This document shows, piece by piece, positions 10,901 through 17,807 of a stretch of DNA of 64,000 bases (position 1 is its first letter; each line of letters starts with the position of its first letter). Position numbers and translations under genes: made by a program. The DNA lies in the NCBI RefSeq assembly GCF_039954625.1, contig NZ_CP157199.1:682001-746000 (forward strand), given 5' to 3'. The stretch comes from Pontimicrobium sp. SW4. Its GTDB lineage: Bacteria; Bacteroidota; Bacteroidia; Flavobacteriales; Flavobacteriaceae. The notes beneath the pieces were generated by a model that worked only from the letters and a program-made list of their open reading frames with translations, was not told the origin of the DNA and did not search any database.

Positions 10901-11609
10901 ACTTAAAACAAAAACCTATTATCCTGATGATGTTTCTGGAGCCACATCTTTAGAGTTTGATAATTTATCTACTCCTGAGTTAACAGCGATCGATTCGTTA
11001 AAGGCGCAATACAAGATTGGAGCACCGCTTCAAGTGGAATCTTATAAAGACAATGTATTGCTATCCGCACAGCGGACCAACTATAAAGATTGGGGTGCAA
11101 ATGCTAGTAGTTCTTGGAATCTTATTTTACCAGAATATGTCCAAACCTTGAAAGGCACAAACAGTTTAGAGAATCGAGTACAATATCATGACTATGATGA
11201 TTATGGCAAACCACTAAACATTTCCAAAACCCAAGGGACAGAGATCTATTACATATGGGGGTATAACGATACAAAACCCATAGCAAAGATTGAAAACTTC
11301 ACGGCTTCCCAGGCAAGCTCTATTTCAAGTTTGATTACTGCTGCTGTTAATGCTTCCAATAGTGATAGTGGAGGAACAGGAAGTGACGGAGCATTAAGAA
11401 CAGCACTGAATAGCATCAGAAATAATTCGGCACTGAACAATGCACTTATGACCTCCTTTACCTATGATCCAATGGTTGGAGTAACCAGTGTTACAGACCC
11501 AAGAGGCGATACAGTCTATTATGAATATGACCAGTACAATAGACTTGAGTACATAAAGGATAAGAATGGAAAAATACTAAGTCAAACACAATACAACTAT
11601 AAACAATAA
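7992..11609 (+). CDS. RHS/YD-repeat partner protein, secreted, SpvB-like N-terminus
   Basis: A 1,205-aa protein with a signal peptide (IFLYGTIFLLSFKVSAQ). After it comes a segment resembling the N-terminus of SpvB/TcaC-type shells (GLLTGTPNVNVPIYTFS, ISLNYSSSGIKVDQLTSNVG, LGWSLSSGGVISR), a long beta-rich region, and YD-repeats at the end (YYEYDQYNRLEYIKDKNGK). It lacks a core-plus-tip C-terminus, so it is not itself a toxin. Such proteins commonly sit upstream of DUF6443-RHS toxin genes in Flavobacteriia and may contribute to the cocoon-like shell or its export. Rows I counted between about 9,400 and 10,300 have about 43-48% G+C against about 32% earlier in the same gene, suggesting a mosaic. 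The next gene starts 5 bp downstream. Confidence 0.85.
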   Translation: MKTRAFKLQRIFLYGTIFLLSFKVSAQELPKIIPPSPTAYEMTKQGFIPVGLLTGTPNVNVPIYTFSTPNITVPISLNYSSSGIKVDQLTSNVGLGWSLSSGGVISRIVRGKEDENYVLEEPIDEIMKADLGSFGYLQDDSTSGTPTTFPQDLDPYIAQYLYDLGNDEDVDGQSDLFSYSFPGYSGKIVINAEGKVYTLPHSNLKVEAYQEFSSSAVSLGTGFIITTPEGVVYSFLDTETSIGRSYVSGSPTGPDVEHVTAWYLSKIEHPAGDIVNFVYENLASGYHYLYSTGESHSYEIPEGHPVSPPGNLPGASGIIKTRNDVRIYPKRLTEINSNFNNGKIVFDNSTGHPTISNYKLVNKVTIKDPSNTTIEEFDFNYLTTNNDRIFLTSVELSEATNKYTFTYDNPSSLPERLNYGQDYWGYYNGNNNLSLLPEIDGTTDIFEPYISSSIADRTLDATKSKYGLLTKVTYPTKGFTEIEYESNSYYGPSTSSSTTTVTLNISTNHTDDDTFTMPSLGGQPSVEAGLNFDVEKYVDVPNGCEDYPSHKVAAKIKLTDLTSSTVVYENTYTEGNGSTNFSVKVDLLASHQYKLELLNDIQGNTYGDWCVDANAQLKYSVDTNNFTNILTGGNRVKSMKNYTSTGNLAGHKRYYYGKKESVSTSSGDAKKEGVGFVSQNIKQEIGPSPTYNFYQKKYNVLRSSSNFPIVNSGSSNVYYKYVTISEGGDSFENGGEEHEFTIHRDYHGEILTGQADLIIPNFTNFGWDNGLEKKVTYFKDNGSVKTTLKEVINTYTLDSIVGEVNNYYVAPYYNLVGTLPDQPTYKCTSADTTKQIDFWQCQSTNHKHRINDGSFLGYTSFYGSGSYGPLMVGNYRCRHSNANNQKAMTRDHACYGLNADDIVSYPELIANLNVMKYKSLSHWYYKSQNKDVTYDLNGQNPIETVTTYNYDNFDHLMLTSTETTNSSGEVLKTKTYYPDDVSGATSLEFDNLSTPELTAIDSLKAQYKIGAPLQVESYKDNVLLSAQRTNYKDWGANASSSWNLILPEYVQTLKGTNSLENRVQYHDYDDYGKPLNISKTQGTEIYYIWGYNDTKPIAKIENFTASQASSISSLITAAVNASNSDSGGTGSDGALRTALNSIRNNSALNNALMTSFTYDPMVGVTSVTDPRGDTVYYEYDQYNRLEYIKDKNGKILSQTQYNYKQ

Positions 11610-11614
11610 CAATC

Positions 11615-12097
11615 ATGATACTTACATCACTTAAATACATAAAGTACCCAATACTAATACTAAGAACACTTTCCATACTAGTACTATGCATGGGTCTAAC
11701 AGGAAATGCACAAAACAATAATAATGATGACAAGCTTATTGGGACATGGGTCTTGGATTATAACAAGACCCTCAACAATATAAAACAAGAGGCTAAACAA
11801 TACTACGACGGTATGACAATTGACAGAAAACAGAGTCTACAGAATTCCTTTAATCAGCGCAAGATGATCTTTGAAGCTGATGGAAACTATACTTTGGTTA
11901 TCAACTCAGAACGTCAGGTCACTGGAACGTGGGATTTAAAGCAGGATGACATCACCCTTGAATTAGTAGCAGGAGGTAGAACGATTACTCATAGTATTGG
12001 GAATCTCAGTAATCAGAATCTGGAGCTCCACTTGGAGAAAAGTACAGAGGCCAAGCAACTATTGGGCACATGGTATTTAGATAAGGTGTCCAACTAA
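11615..12097 (+). CDS. Lipocalin-like secreted protein in the RHS operon
   Basis: A 160-aa protein with a signal peptide (LRTLSILVLCMGLTGNAQ) and a small beta-barrel pattern of the lipocalin-like / DUF5004-type family: LIGTWVLDYNKTL, MIFEADGNYTLVI, VTGTWDLKQDDITLEL, and a closing LLGTWYLDKV. The repeated 'GTW' strands are the family hallmark. It is placed tightly (5 bp and 13 bp gaps) between the RHS partner and the RHS gene, so it is co-expressed with them; a role in folding or protecting the RHS shell is only a guess. Confidence 0.7.
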   Translation: MILTSLKYIKYPILILRTLSILVLCMGLTGNAQNNNNDDKLIGTWVLDYNKTLNNIKQEAKQYYDGMTIDRKQSLQNSFNQRKMIFEADGNYTLVINSERQVTGTWDLKQDDITLELVAGGRTITHSIGNLSNQNLELHLEKSTEAKQLLGTWYLDKVSN

Positions 12098-12110
12098 AAA
12101 CTAGCATAAG

Positions 12111-13199
12111 ATGAAACATATACTAAATAAACAAATAAAATCACTTATTCTAGTGTGCATACTTAGCTGGATGAGTGGAACGATAGACCTACAAGCGCAA
12201 ACAACAATTTATGGTCCTTCTACAGCTAATGTCAATGATGTGGATTATTATAGTGTGAATATTAATGATGATATTTTCCATTATACTTGGACAGTGTATG
12301 GAGGAACCAAATCAAGCATACAGGAACAATCAGTAACTGTGACTTGGACATCTTCAGGTAGTAACTCTGTTGAGTATGATGCAGAGGGAGATTGGGATGC
12401 CTATTATGGTTCAAAGACGGTAACAGTAAGTAGTCCTCCAGCCACCCCGCCCATGCCTACAATAACCAATAACTGTGGGAACACAGTACTTACAAGAACC
12501 ACACCGCCAAGTGGAGAGACCTATTATTGGCAAAGTAGTAGTTCAGGTACCAGTATAGGTAATTCATCCGTCTCAGTGACAAGAACCACTGGAACTGTAT
12601 ACTATTTACGTTCCAAGAAAGGAAGTGTTTGGAGTTCAGCAAGGACAATTACTTATAGTATCACGCAAGGAACTATTTATTATGAAGATGCAGATGGTGA
12701 TACCTTTGGAGATCCAAATGTTACTACCATTAGTTGTACAGGAACTCCTGCTGGCTATGTTACAAATAGTAGTGATTCATGTCCAGAGAACGCTGGACCA
12801 GCGGCCAATAATGGATGTCCACTTGTAAATGCTTCCCCTGATGAAAACTATATATATACAATAGTGCCTCAAATTGAGGTGACAAGCATAAGTAGCATTA
12901 CAAATGACGACAATGCCATTAGAAATATCCAATATTTTGATGGATTAGGAAGAGCAAAACAAAGTATAGCTATTCAAGCAGGAAATGACCAAAAAGATAT
13001 TGTCACCCATATCGGTTATGATGCTATAGGAAGACAAAAAAAGGAGTTTCTGCCTTATGCTTCAGATAATTTTGCAGGACGAATAAACCCTAATGCTTCA
13101 ACCGATACTCAGGAGTATTATGACTTGGCTAAATATGAGAGTGATTTTCCAAGTATAACCCAGAGTAACATCAATGCCTTTTCAGAAGAAGGAATTTGA
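12111..13199 (+). CDS. RHS protein N-terminal part (DUF6443), separated by a frame break
   Basis: A 362-aa reading frame: signal peptide (LILVCILSWMSGTIDLQAQ), a PKD/Ig-like domain with WTVYGG and TYYWQSSS strands, a calcium-binding type-3 segment (YYEDADGDTFGDPN, then DSCPENAGPAANNGCP), and the DUF6443 start (IQYFDGLGRAKQSIAIQAG, IGYDAIGRQKKEFLPYA). It ends at a TGA (13,197-13,199) inside what should be one continuous RHS gene: the expected continuation, EASPLNRVLKQAAPG, lies in the +1 frame directly after. So this is the N-terminal half of a single RHS gene, split by one extra base, by a programmed +1 shift, or by a sequencing error near 13,185-13,197. Confidence 0.85.
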   Translation: MKHILNKQIKSLILVCILSWMSGTIDLQAQTTIYGPSTANVNDVDYYSVNINDDIFHYTWTVYGGTKSSIQEQSVTVTWTSSGSNSVEYDAEGDWDAYYGSKTVTVSSPPATPPMPTITNNCGNTVLTRTTPPSGETYYWQSSSSGTSIGNSSVSVTRTTGTVYYLRSKKGSVWSSARTITYSITQGTIYYEDADGDTFGDPNVTTISCTGTPAGYVTNSSDSCPENAGPAANNGCPLVNASPDENYIYTIVPQIEVTSISSITNDDNAIRNIQYFDGLGRAKQSIAIQAGNDQKDIVTHIGYDAIGRQKKEFLPYASDNFAGRINPNASTDTQEYYDLAKYESDFPSITQSNINAFSEEGI

Positions 13200-16100
13200 A
13201 GCCTCACCACTTAATAGGGTGTTAAAGCAAGCTGCTCCAGGAAAAGATTGGAAACTAGGAAATGGTCATGAAATAGAGTTTGATTATGGTTCAAATACAT
13301 CAACAGAAGTACGTAAGTATTCTGTTAGTACAAGTTTTGCTAATAATACCTACACGCCTACCTTAAATGGAGGTACAAGTTATTATGCTGCTGGAAAACT
13401 GTTTAAAACAGTGACTAAAGATGAAAATCATGATGGGACAACATCAAAACTAGACACCACTGAAGAGTTTAAAGATAAACAAGGCAGAGTCATTTTAAAA
13501 CGTACTTATGGGGAATCAGATTTAAACAGGGATGGTGATGTGTTGGATGCTGGTGAAAGTTCAGCGCAACACGATACGTATTACGTCTATGATAATTTTG
13601 GAAATCTAACCTATGTGTTGCCACCATTATCAGATGCTAATACCAATAAACCAACCTCTACCGAGTTAAATGATCTATGTTACCAATACAAATACGACCA
13701 TAGAAACAGGCTTATAGAAAAAAAGATCCCAGGCAAAGGTTGGGAGTATATTGTGTATGATGAATTAGATAGACCAGTTATGACACAGGATGCTGTTCAA
13801 CAACCAAACAAAGAATGGCTGGTAACCAAATATGATAAGTTGGGAAGAGTTGCATATACTGGGCTGTATACACATAGTTCTACAGTATCAGCGCAACATA
13901 CCATGCAATCACATTTTAATACGCAGAATAATTTAGACACAGAACTTTATGAAGAAAGAAAAGGAAGTACGGTAGATTATGATGATAGTTATTACTCAAA
14001 TAATAACTTTCCTAGCTCAGGTTTAGAATTGTTAACCATTAATTATTATGATGACTATAGTTTTGATTTAGCTGGATCTGCTCAACCTGAAAGTATCACA
14101 CATGCCTACAGTGTATCACTAACTACTAATGTTAAAAGTTTGGCTACTGGATCTAAAGTAAAGGTATTGGATGTCTCACCAGATAAATGGATTTCCTCAG
14201 TAATGTATTATGATGATAAGGCACGTCCAGTGTACACATATTCTAAAAATGCGTATTTAAATACAACTGATATTGTACAGAGTGATTTAGATTTTGTTGG
14301 AAAAGCATTAGAGGTGAAAACCACCCATAAAAAAACTGGAGAAACAGATTTAGTGACTATGGAAACCTTTACGTATGACCATGCTGGTCGTGTAACTAAA
14401 CAAACCCATAAAATTAATTCTGGTGCGGAAGAAGTTATTGCAGAAAACATCTATGACGAATTGGGACAATTAACAACCAAAGAAGTTGGGAATACAGTGA
14501 GCAATCCACTTCAAACAGTTAATTATACCTATAATGTTAGAGGCTGGTTAAAGCAAATTAATAATCCCGCTTCTTTGGGTACAGACTTGTTTGGGTTTAA
14601 AATTAATTACAATACTCAAGATCATGGAGGGACAGTACTCTATAATGGAAATATCTCTGAAACGGAATGGAAAACGGCGAATACCGATAGTAATTTAAAA
14701 TGGTATAAGTATGATTATGATGCGCTTAATAGACTTACTAGCGCCACTAGTATTTCAAGCAATTATCATTTAGACAAAGTAGTCTATGATCTTAATGGAA
14801 ATATTACCAAATTAAAAAGACAAGGGCATATTGTTGCTAACCCAGTAGCTACAAATAGTTCCCATTTTAATACTATGGATGATCTGGTGTATACTTATAA
14901 TACCAATAGCAACCAGCTTAAAAAAGTACTTGATAATGGAAATGATACATATGGGTTTAAAGATGGTAGTGATACTACCACAGAGTACACGTATGACGCC
15001 AATGGCAACATGCTAACTGATGCTAATAAGGGTATTTCATCGAATATTTCCTATAACCACTTAAATTTACCAACACTTGTGACCTTATCTTCAGGGAATA
15101 TTTCTTACATTTATGATGCCACTGGCGTAAAATTAAAGAAAACGGTGAGTACTGGTGCTACAACTAAATATGCTGGAAACTATATCTATGAGGATAGTGG
15201 TAGCGGTGATGTGTTAAAATTCTTTAACCACTCAGAAGGCTATGTAGAACCTGATGGCTCTGGTGGGTATAACTATGTATACCAATATAAAGACCATTTA
15301 GGGAATATTAGATTGAGTTATAAGGAAGATACTTCGGTTACTGAAGTGTCTGTGAATGAGGATTTTGCTTCAAGTACTAGTGGTTGGTCAACTCCTACTT
15401 CAAGTGGAGCTGGTATAAACAATACTAATGAAGAGCTAAACCTTACTTTAGTAAATAGATGGACTAGTACTAGTAAATATTTGACTATTACCCCTAATGT
15501 TCCTATTCATATAGAATTTGATTTTAAAAATGGTACAATGGACAAACCTGTATTTCTTGTGAGAGAACAGATTAATGGGGTTTGGGAACCTGGTGGAGAC
15601 AGAGATATAATATGGGATGTCCAAGATGGACATCACGTATTAGACTTAACGCTCACAGGAGATTTTATTAGATTGTATTTTGAGAAAGGTACTGGGAATG
15701 ACAATGGAACTGCTACCTCCTGTTATATAGATAACTTTAAGGTTACTCAAAATGGTCTTGAAATACAAGAAGAAAACAACTACTATCCTTTTGGGCTCAA
15801 ACACAAAGGTTACAATAACGTAATAAATGGCACAGAACATCCTTATAAGTATAATGGTGTTGAGTTAAATGAGAATTTAGGGCTTAATATTTATGAAACT
15901 TATGCAAGAGGTTATGACCCTGCTATTGGGAGATTTTTACAAATAGACCCTTTGGGAGAGTTAATTAATCAAATAGATAAAACACCCTATAATTTTGCTT
16001 GGAACAATCCTATTGCTTTTAATGACCCTGATGGTTTATGTCCAGATTGTCCAGACCCAGCTAATGCGACAGAGGGTCAAATTTACACTATTGATAATGG

Positions 16101-16722
16101 CAGTGAATATATATTTAACGGTACAGAATGGGAAAGGCATACTGTTGAAGAATTAGATGAAGTGGTAGTAGTTGCACCTTCTGGGAGTTCAGAAGAAGAT
16201 TCTTCTAACACCACAAGTGAAGCAAATGCAGGAACAGTTAGTGCAGTTGTTGCTACTGGAATTATTTTAAGTGAAGTGTCGACATCTGTAACACTTCCAT
16301 CTGCTACAGCCGTAGGAGGTGCTGCTGCAACAGGAGGTGTTGTTACTGGGTTTTTAGGAGTTACTGTTGGGCCACTTTTATATATGTCGTATATGTATCC
16401 TAATGGAATTACTGGACCAACTTACGATCAATTAAGGGCTGATCCATTTTTTCCAATAACAACACAAGATCCAAAAAATTATCCATCTCAACCTTCAAGT
16501 ATCACAGCTCCTCCAAATTTAACTCCTCCAGCTTATCAACCATTGACAGCGGAAGAGTTATTGACAGTCTCTGCTTATATTAATCAAATGGCAGCGGAGC
16601 ATAGAAAAAGGAGAGGCAGTAAGAAGAAGACAAATGACAAGCACACAAAAAGACGACCAGGAGGGGATGAAAAAAAGAAAAAACCAAGAAAAAGAGGCAA
16701 AAAATGGAAACCTCGCAAATAA
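13174..16722 (+). CDS. RHS polymorphic toxin body with tip supplied by the integrated element
   Basis: A 1,182-aa frame that continues the DUF6443 protein (EFEASPLNRVLKQAAPGKDW), through many YD-repeats (YDNFGNLTYVLPP, YDHRNRLIEKKIPGKG, YNVRGWLKQINNP, YDANGNMLTDANKGISSNIS), a jelly-roll-like insert (about 725-865), then the RHS core. The core motif PFGLKHKGYNN begins at residue 872 and marks the junction with the mobile unit. The cleavage-type motif NNPIAFNDPDGL lies at about 944-955. The tip (about 956-1182) has an acidic stretch, an Ala/Gly/Val-rich hydrophobic segment (about 1030-1065), a Pro-rich stretch and a very basic end with NDKHTKRRPGG. I do not recognise its toxin family. The ATG at 13,174 overlaps the upstream frame by 26 bp and could also be a reinitiation start. 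The gene to residue 871 is resident; the rest came with the element. Confidence 0.85.
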   Translation: MPFQKKEFEASPLNRVLKQAAPGKDWKLGNGHEIEFDYGSNTSTEVRKYSVSTSFANNTYTPTLNGGTSYYAAGKLFKTVTKDENHDGTTSKLDTTEEFKDKQGRVILKRTYGESDLNRDGDVLDAGESSAQHDTYYVYDNFGNLTYVLPPLSDANTNKPTSTELNDLCYQYKYDHRNRLIEKKIPGKGWEYIVYDELDRPVMTQDAVQQPNKEWLVTKYDKLGRVAYTGLYTHSSTVSAQHTMQSHFNTQNNLDTELYEERKGSTVDYDDSYYSNNNFPSSGLELLTINYYDDYSFDLAGSAQPESITHAYSVSLTTNVKSLATGSKVKVLDVSPDKWISSVMYYDDKARPVYTYSKNAYLNTTDIVQSDLDFVGKALEVKTTHKKTGETDLVTMETFTYDHAGRVTKQTHKINSGAEEVIAENIYDELGQLTTKEVGNTVSNPLQTVNYTYNVRGWLKQINNPASLGTDLFGFKINYNTQDHGGTVLYNGNISETEWKTANTDSNLKWYKYDYDALNRLTSATSISSNYHLDKVVYDLNGNITKLKRQGHIVANPVATNSSHFNTMDDLVYTYNTNSNQLKKVLDNGNDTYGFKDGSDTTTEYTYDANGNMLTDANKGISSNISYNHLNLPTLVTLSSGNISYIYDATGVKLKKTVSTGATTKYAGNYIYEDSGSGDVLKFFNHSEGYVEPDGSGGYNYVYQYKDHLGNIRLSYKEDTSVTEVSVNEDFASSTSGWSTPTSSGAGINNTNEELNLTLVNRWTSTSKYLTITPNVPIHIEFDFKNGTMDKPVFLVREQINGVWEPGGDRDIIWDVQDGHHVLDLTLTGDFIRLYFEKGTGNDNGTATSCYIDNFKVTQNGLEIQEENNYYPFGLKHKGYNNVINGTEHPYKYNGVELNENLGLNIYETYARGYDPAIGRFLQIDPLGELINQIDKTPYNFAWNNPIAFNDPDGLCPDCPDPANATEGQIYTIDNGSEYIFNGTEWERHTVEELDEVVVVAPSGSSEEDSSNTTSEANAGTVSAVVATGIILSEVSTSVTLPSATAVGGAAATGGVVTGFLGVTVGPLLYMSYMYPNGITGPTYDQLRADPFFPITTQDPKNYPSQPSSITAPPNLTPPAYQPLTAEELLTVSAYINQMAAEHRKRRGSKKKTNDKHTKRRPGGDEKKKKPRKRGKKWKPRK
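15787..15811 (+). other. Left junction (attL) in the RHS core
   Basis: Resident RHS sequence ending TACTATCC(T) meets unit sequence TTTGGGCTCAAACACAAAGG. From TTTGG (15,790) onward the sequence is identical to that starting at 21,780; upstream it differs. The codons read P-F-G-L-K-H-K-G, so the RHS frame is preserved across the junction. Confidence 0.85.
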
Positions 16723-16733
16723 AAAAGATAAAA

Positions 16734-17291
16734 ATGGAAAACAATTTATTAAAAAAAATATTTTCTGATTCAAAGAAACAGAAAACATTTATAAGTATAT
16801 ATTCTAACGAAGAAGATACTGACGTGTTTTCAATAGGAATAATTTGCAATTTTGATGATGACTTTGTTTTAATTAAGAAAGTAAGCCCTGAAGGTAATTT
16901 TGATGGCTTTTCAATATTATTGATAGAAGATATATATTCCATAGAATATGGAGATAAATATTTAAAAAAGATGCAACTTTCTATTAAAGAAGATATCATT
17001 AACATTAGTGATGACATACAAGATTTATTATTGTCTAATTTTAGATTTGATGATTTATTAAAACTTTGCTCTAAAAAACGATTTTTAGTATCTATAAATT
17101 CAGTTTACAATAGAAACTTTATAGGATATATAGAGGATTTTGACGGGGAAAATGTAATTATAAATAACGTAGATGAGTATAATGAAAATGATGGTTTTTC
17201 TTTTTTCAGAATTTTGGAGATTGAAAGAATTAGTCTTTTTGAGACAGAGTTAAAAACAATTACGAATATAAAGAAAGTAATAAATCAATAA
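16734..17291 (+). CDS. Candidate immunity protein for the RHS tip, copy 1
   Basis: A 185-aa acidic protein beginning 11 bp after the RHS stop; an earlier in-frame ATG at 16,704 would overlap the toxin gene and add ten basic residues. No signal peptide. It contains two similar halves: IGIICNFDDDFVLIKKVSPE with FDGFSILLIEDIYSIEYGD, and IGYIEDFDGENVIINNVDEY with NDGFSFFRILEIERISLFE, each a run of short beta strands around an acidic turn and a 'DGFS' motif, suggesting a duplicated small beta-barrel. Position directly behind a basic toxin tip, opposite charge and travelling with the tip on the same unit are the basis for calling it immunity; I do not recognise the family. Confidence 0.65.
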   Translation: MENNLLKKIFSDSKKQKTFISIYSNEEDTDVFSIGIICNFDDDFVLIKKVSPEGNFDGFSILLIEDIYSIEYGDKYLKKMQLSIKEDIINISDDIQDLLLSNFRFDDLLKLCSKKRFLVSINSVYNRNFIGYIEDFDGENVIINNVDEYNENDGFSFFRILEIERISLFETELKTITNIKKVINQ

Positions 17292-17308
17292 GAAATCATA
17301 AAGCATTA

Positions 17309-17337
17309 AAAGCCACAGCGAAAGTTGTGGTTTTTTT
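17309..17337 (+). terminator. Terminator after the immunity gene, copy 1
   Basis: Stem CCACA / TGTGG with an 8-nt loop, extended by A-T and G-T pairs, followed by seven T. It ends RHS-immunity transcription and its T-run overlaps the stop codon of the convergent XRE gene. Confidence 0.75.
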
Positions 17338-17665
17338 ATGCGTAAGTATTACGAGCTTTAGCGTCTCGAATTAATGCATTAATCGTAGTGAAAATATGCT
17401 CTCTATCTTCATTGTTCAGTTTTTGTAAACTCGTAACAACATCAACAATAGTTTTATCAAGTTCCAAATCAGATAAGCCAGTTAAATAATCCAAAGATAC
17501 TTCGAGCGCTTTAGCAATCTTAAATGCCGTCTCAATAGACGGTTTTACTTCATCACGTTCGTAACGTCCAATTACAGGAGCGTGCACACCAATCTGTTTG
17601 GCAAGTTCATCTTGCGACATCTTCCTTTTTTTACGAGTGATTAATAAGCGTTCACCAAACAACAT
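17336..17665 (-). CDS. XRE-family repressor of the element, copy 1
   Basis: A 109-aa regulator with one N-terminal Cro/CI-type helix-turn-helix (MSQDELAKQIGVHAPVIGRY, residues about 16-35, then ERDEVKPSIETAFKIAKALE) and a short C-terminal helix probably used for dimerisation. It is convergent with the immunity gene and divergent from the AAA+/recombinase genes, the normal position for a repressor that holds an element quiescent. Its start lies 142 bp from the AAA+ start, with inverted AGAACATA / TATGTTCT sites in between as plausible operators. Confidence 0.85.
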   Translation of the reverse strand: MLFGERLLITRKKRKMSQDELAKQIGVHAPVIGRYERDEVKPSIETAFKIAKALEVSLDYLTGLSDLELDKTIVDVVTSLQKLNNEDREHIFTTINALIRDAKARNTYA

Positions 17666-17742
17666 AAGTTCTAAATATATCAGTTAAATAAAGTAATACG
17701 TAAATATATAAAACATAAAGTATCTATCTGAATATTAAATTG

Positions 17743-17789
17743 TTTGATAAATAAGAACATATTTTATACTTTTGAACAATATATGTTCT
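17743..17789 (+). promoter_or_regulatory. Promoter and candidate operator for the recombination genes, copy 1
   Basis: TTTG at 17,743-17,746, a 20-bp spacer and TACTTTTG at 17,767-17,774 match the Bacteroidota -33/-7 consensus (TTTG, TAnnTTTG). An 8-bp inverted repeat AGAACATA (17,754-17,761) / TATGTTCT (17,782-17,789) brackets the -7 box, ideal for a repressor. A related AGTTCTAAA lies at 17,668-17,676 beside the XRE start. The promoter places transcription start near 17,780 and therefore supports the ATG at 17,808 for the next gene rather than the TTG at 17,772. Confidence 0.65.
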
Positions 17790-17807
17790 AAAAAATATTT
17801 TTCAACA

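Noticed and set aside
16580..17017. A 145-aa frame on the minus strand across the toxin tip end and the immunity gene (and its twin at 22,570-23,007).
   Set aside because: It is antisense to two well-supported frames, has no promoter or start context and is a low-complexity Phe/Ser/Leu sequence that mirrors Lys/Glu/Asn-rich codons.
17772..17807. TTG at 17,772 as start of the AAA+ protein.
   Set aside because: It lies within and just beyond the -7 box, before the likely transcription start; the ATG at 17,808 is in frame.
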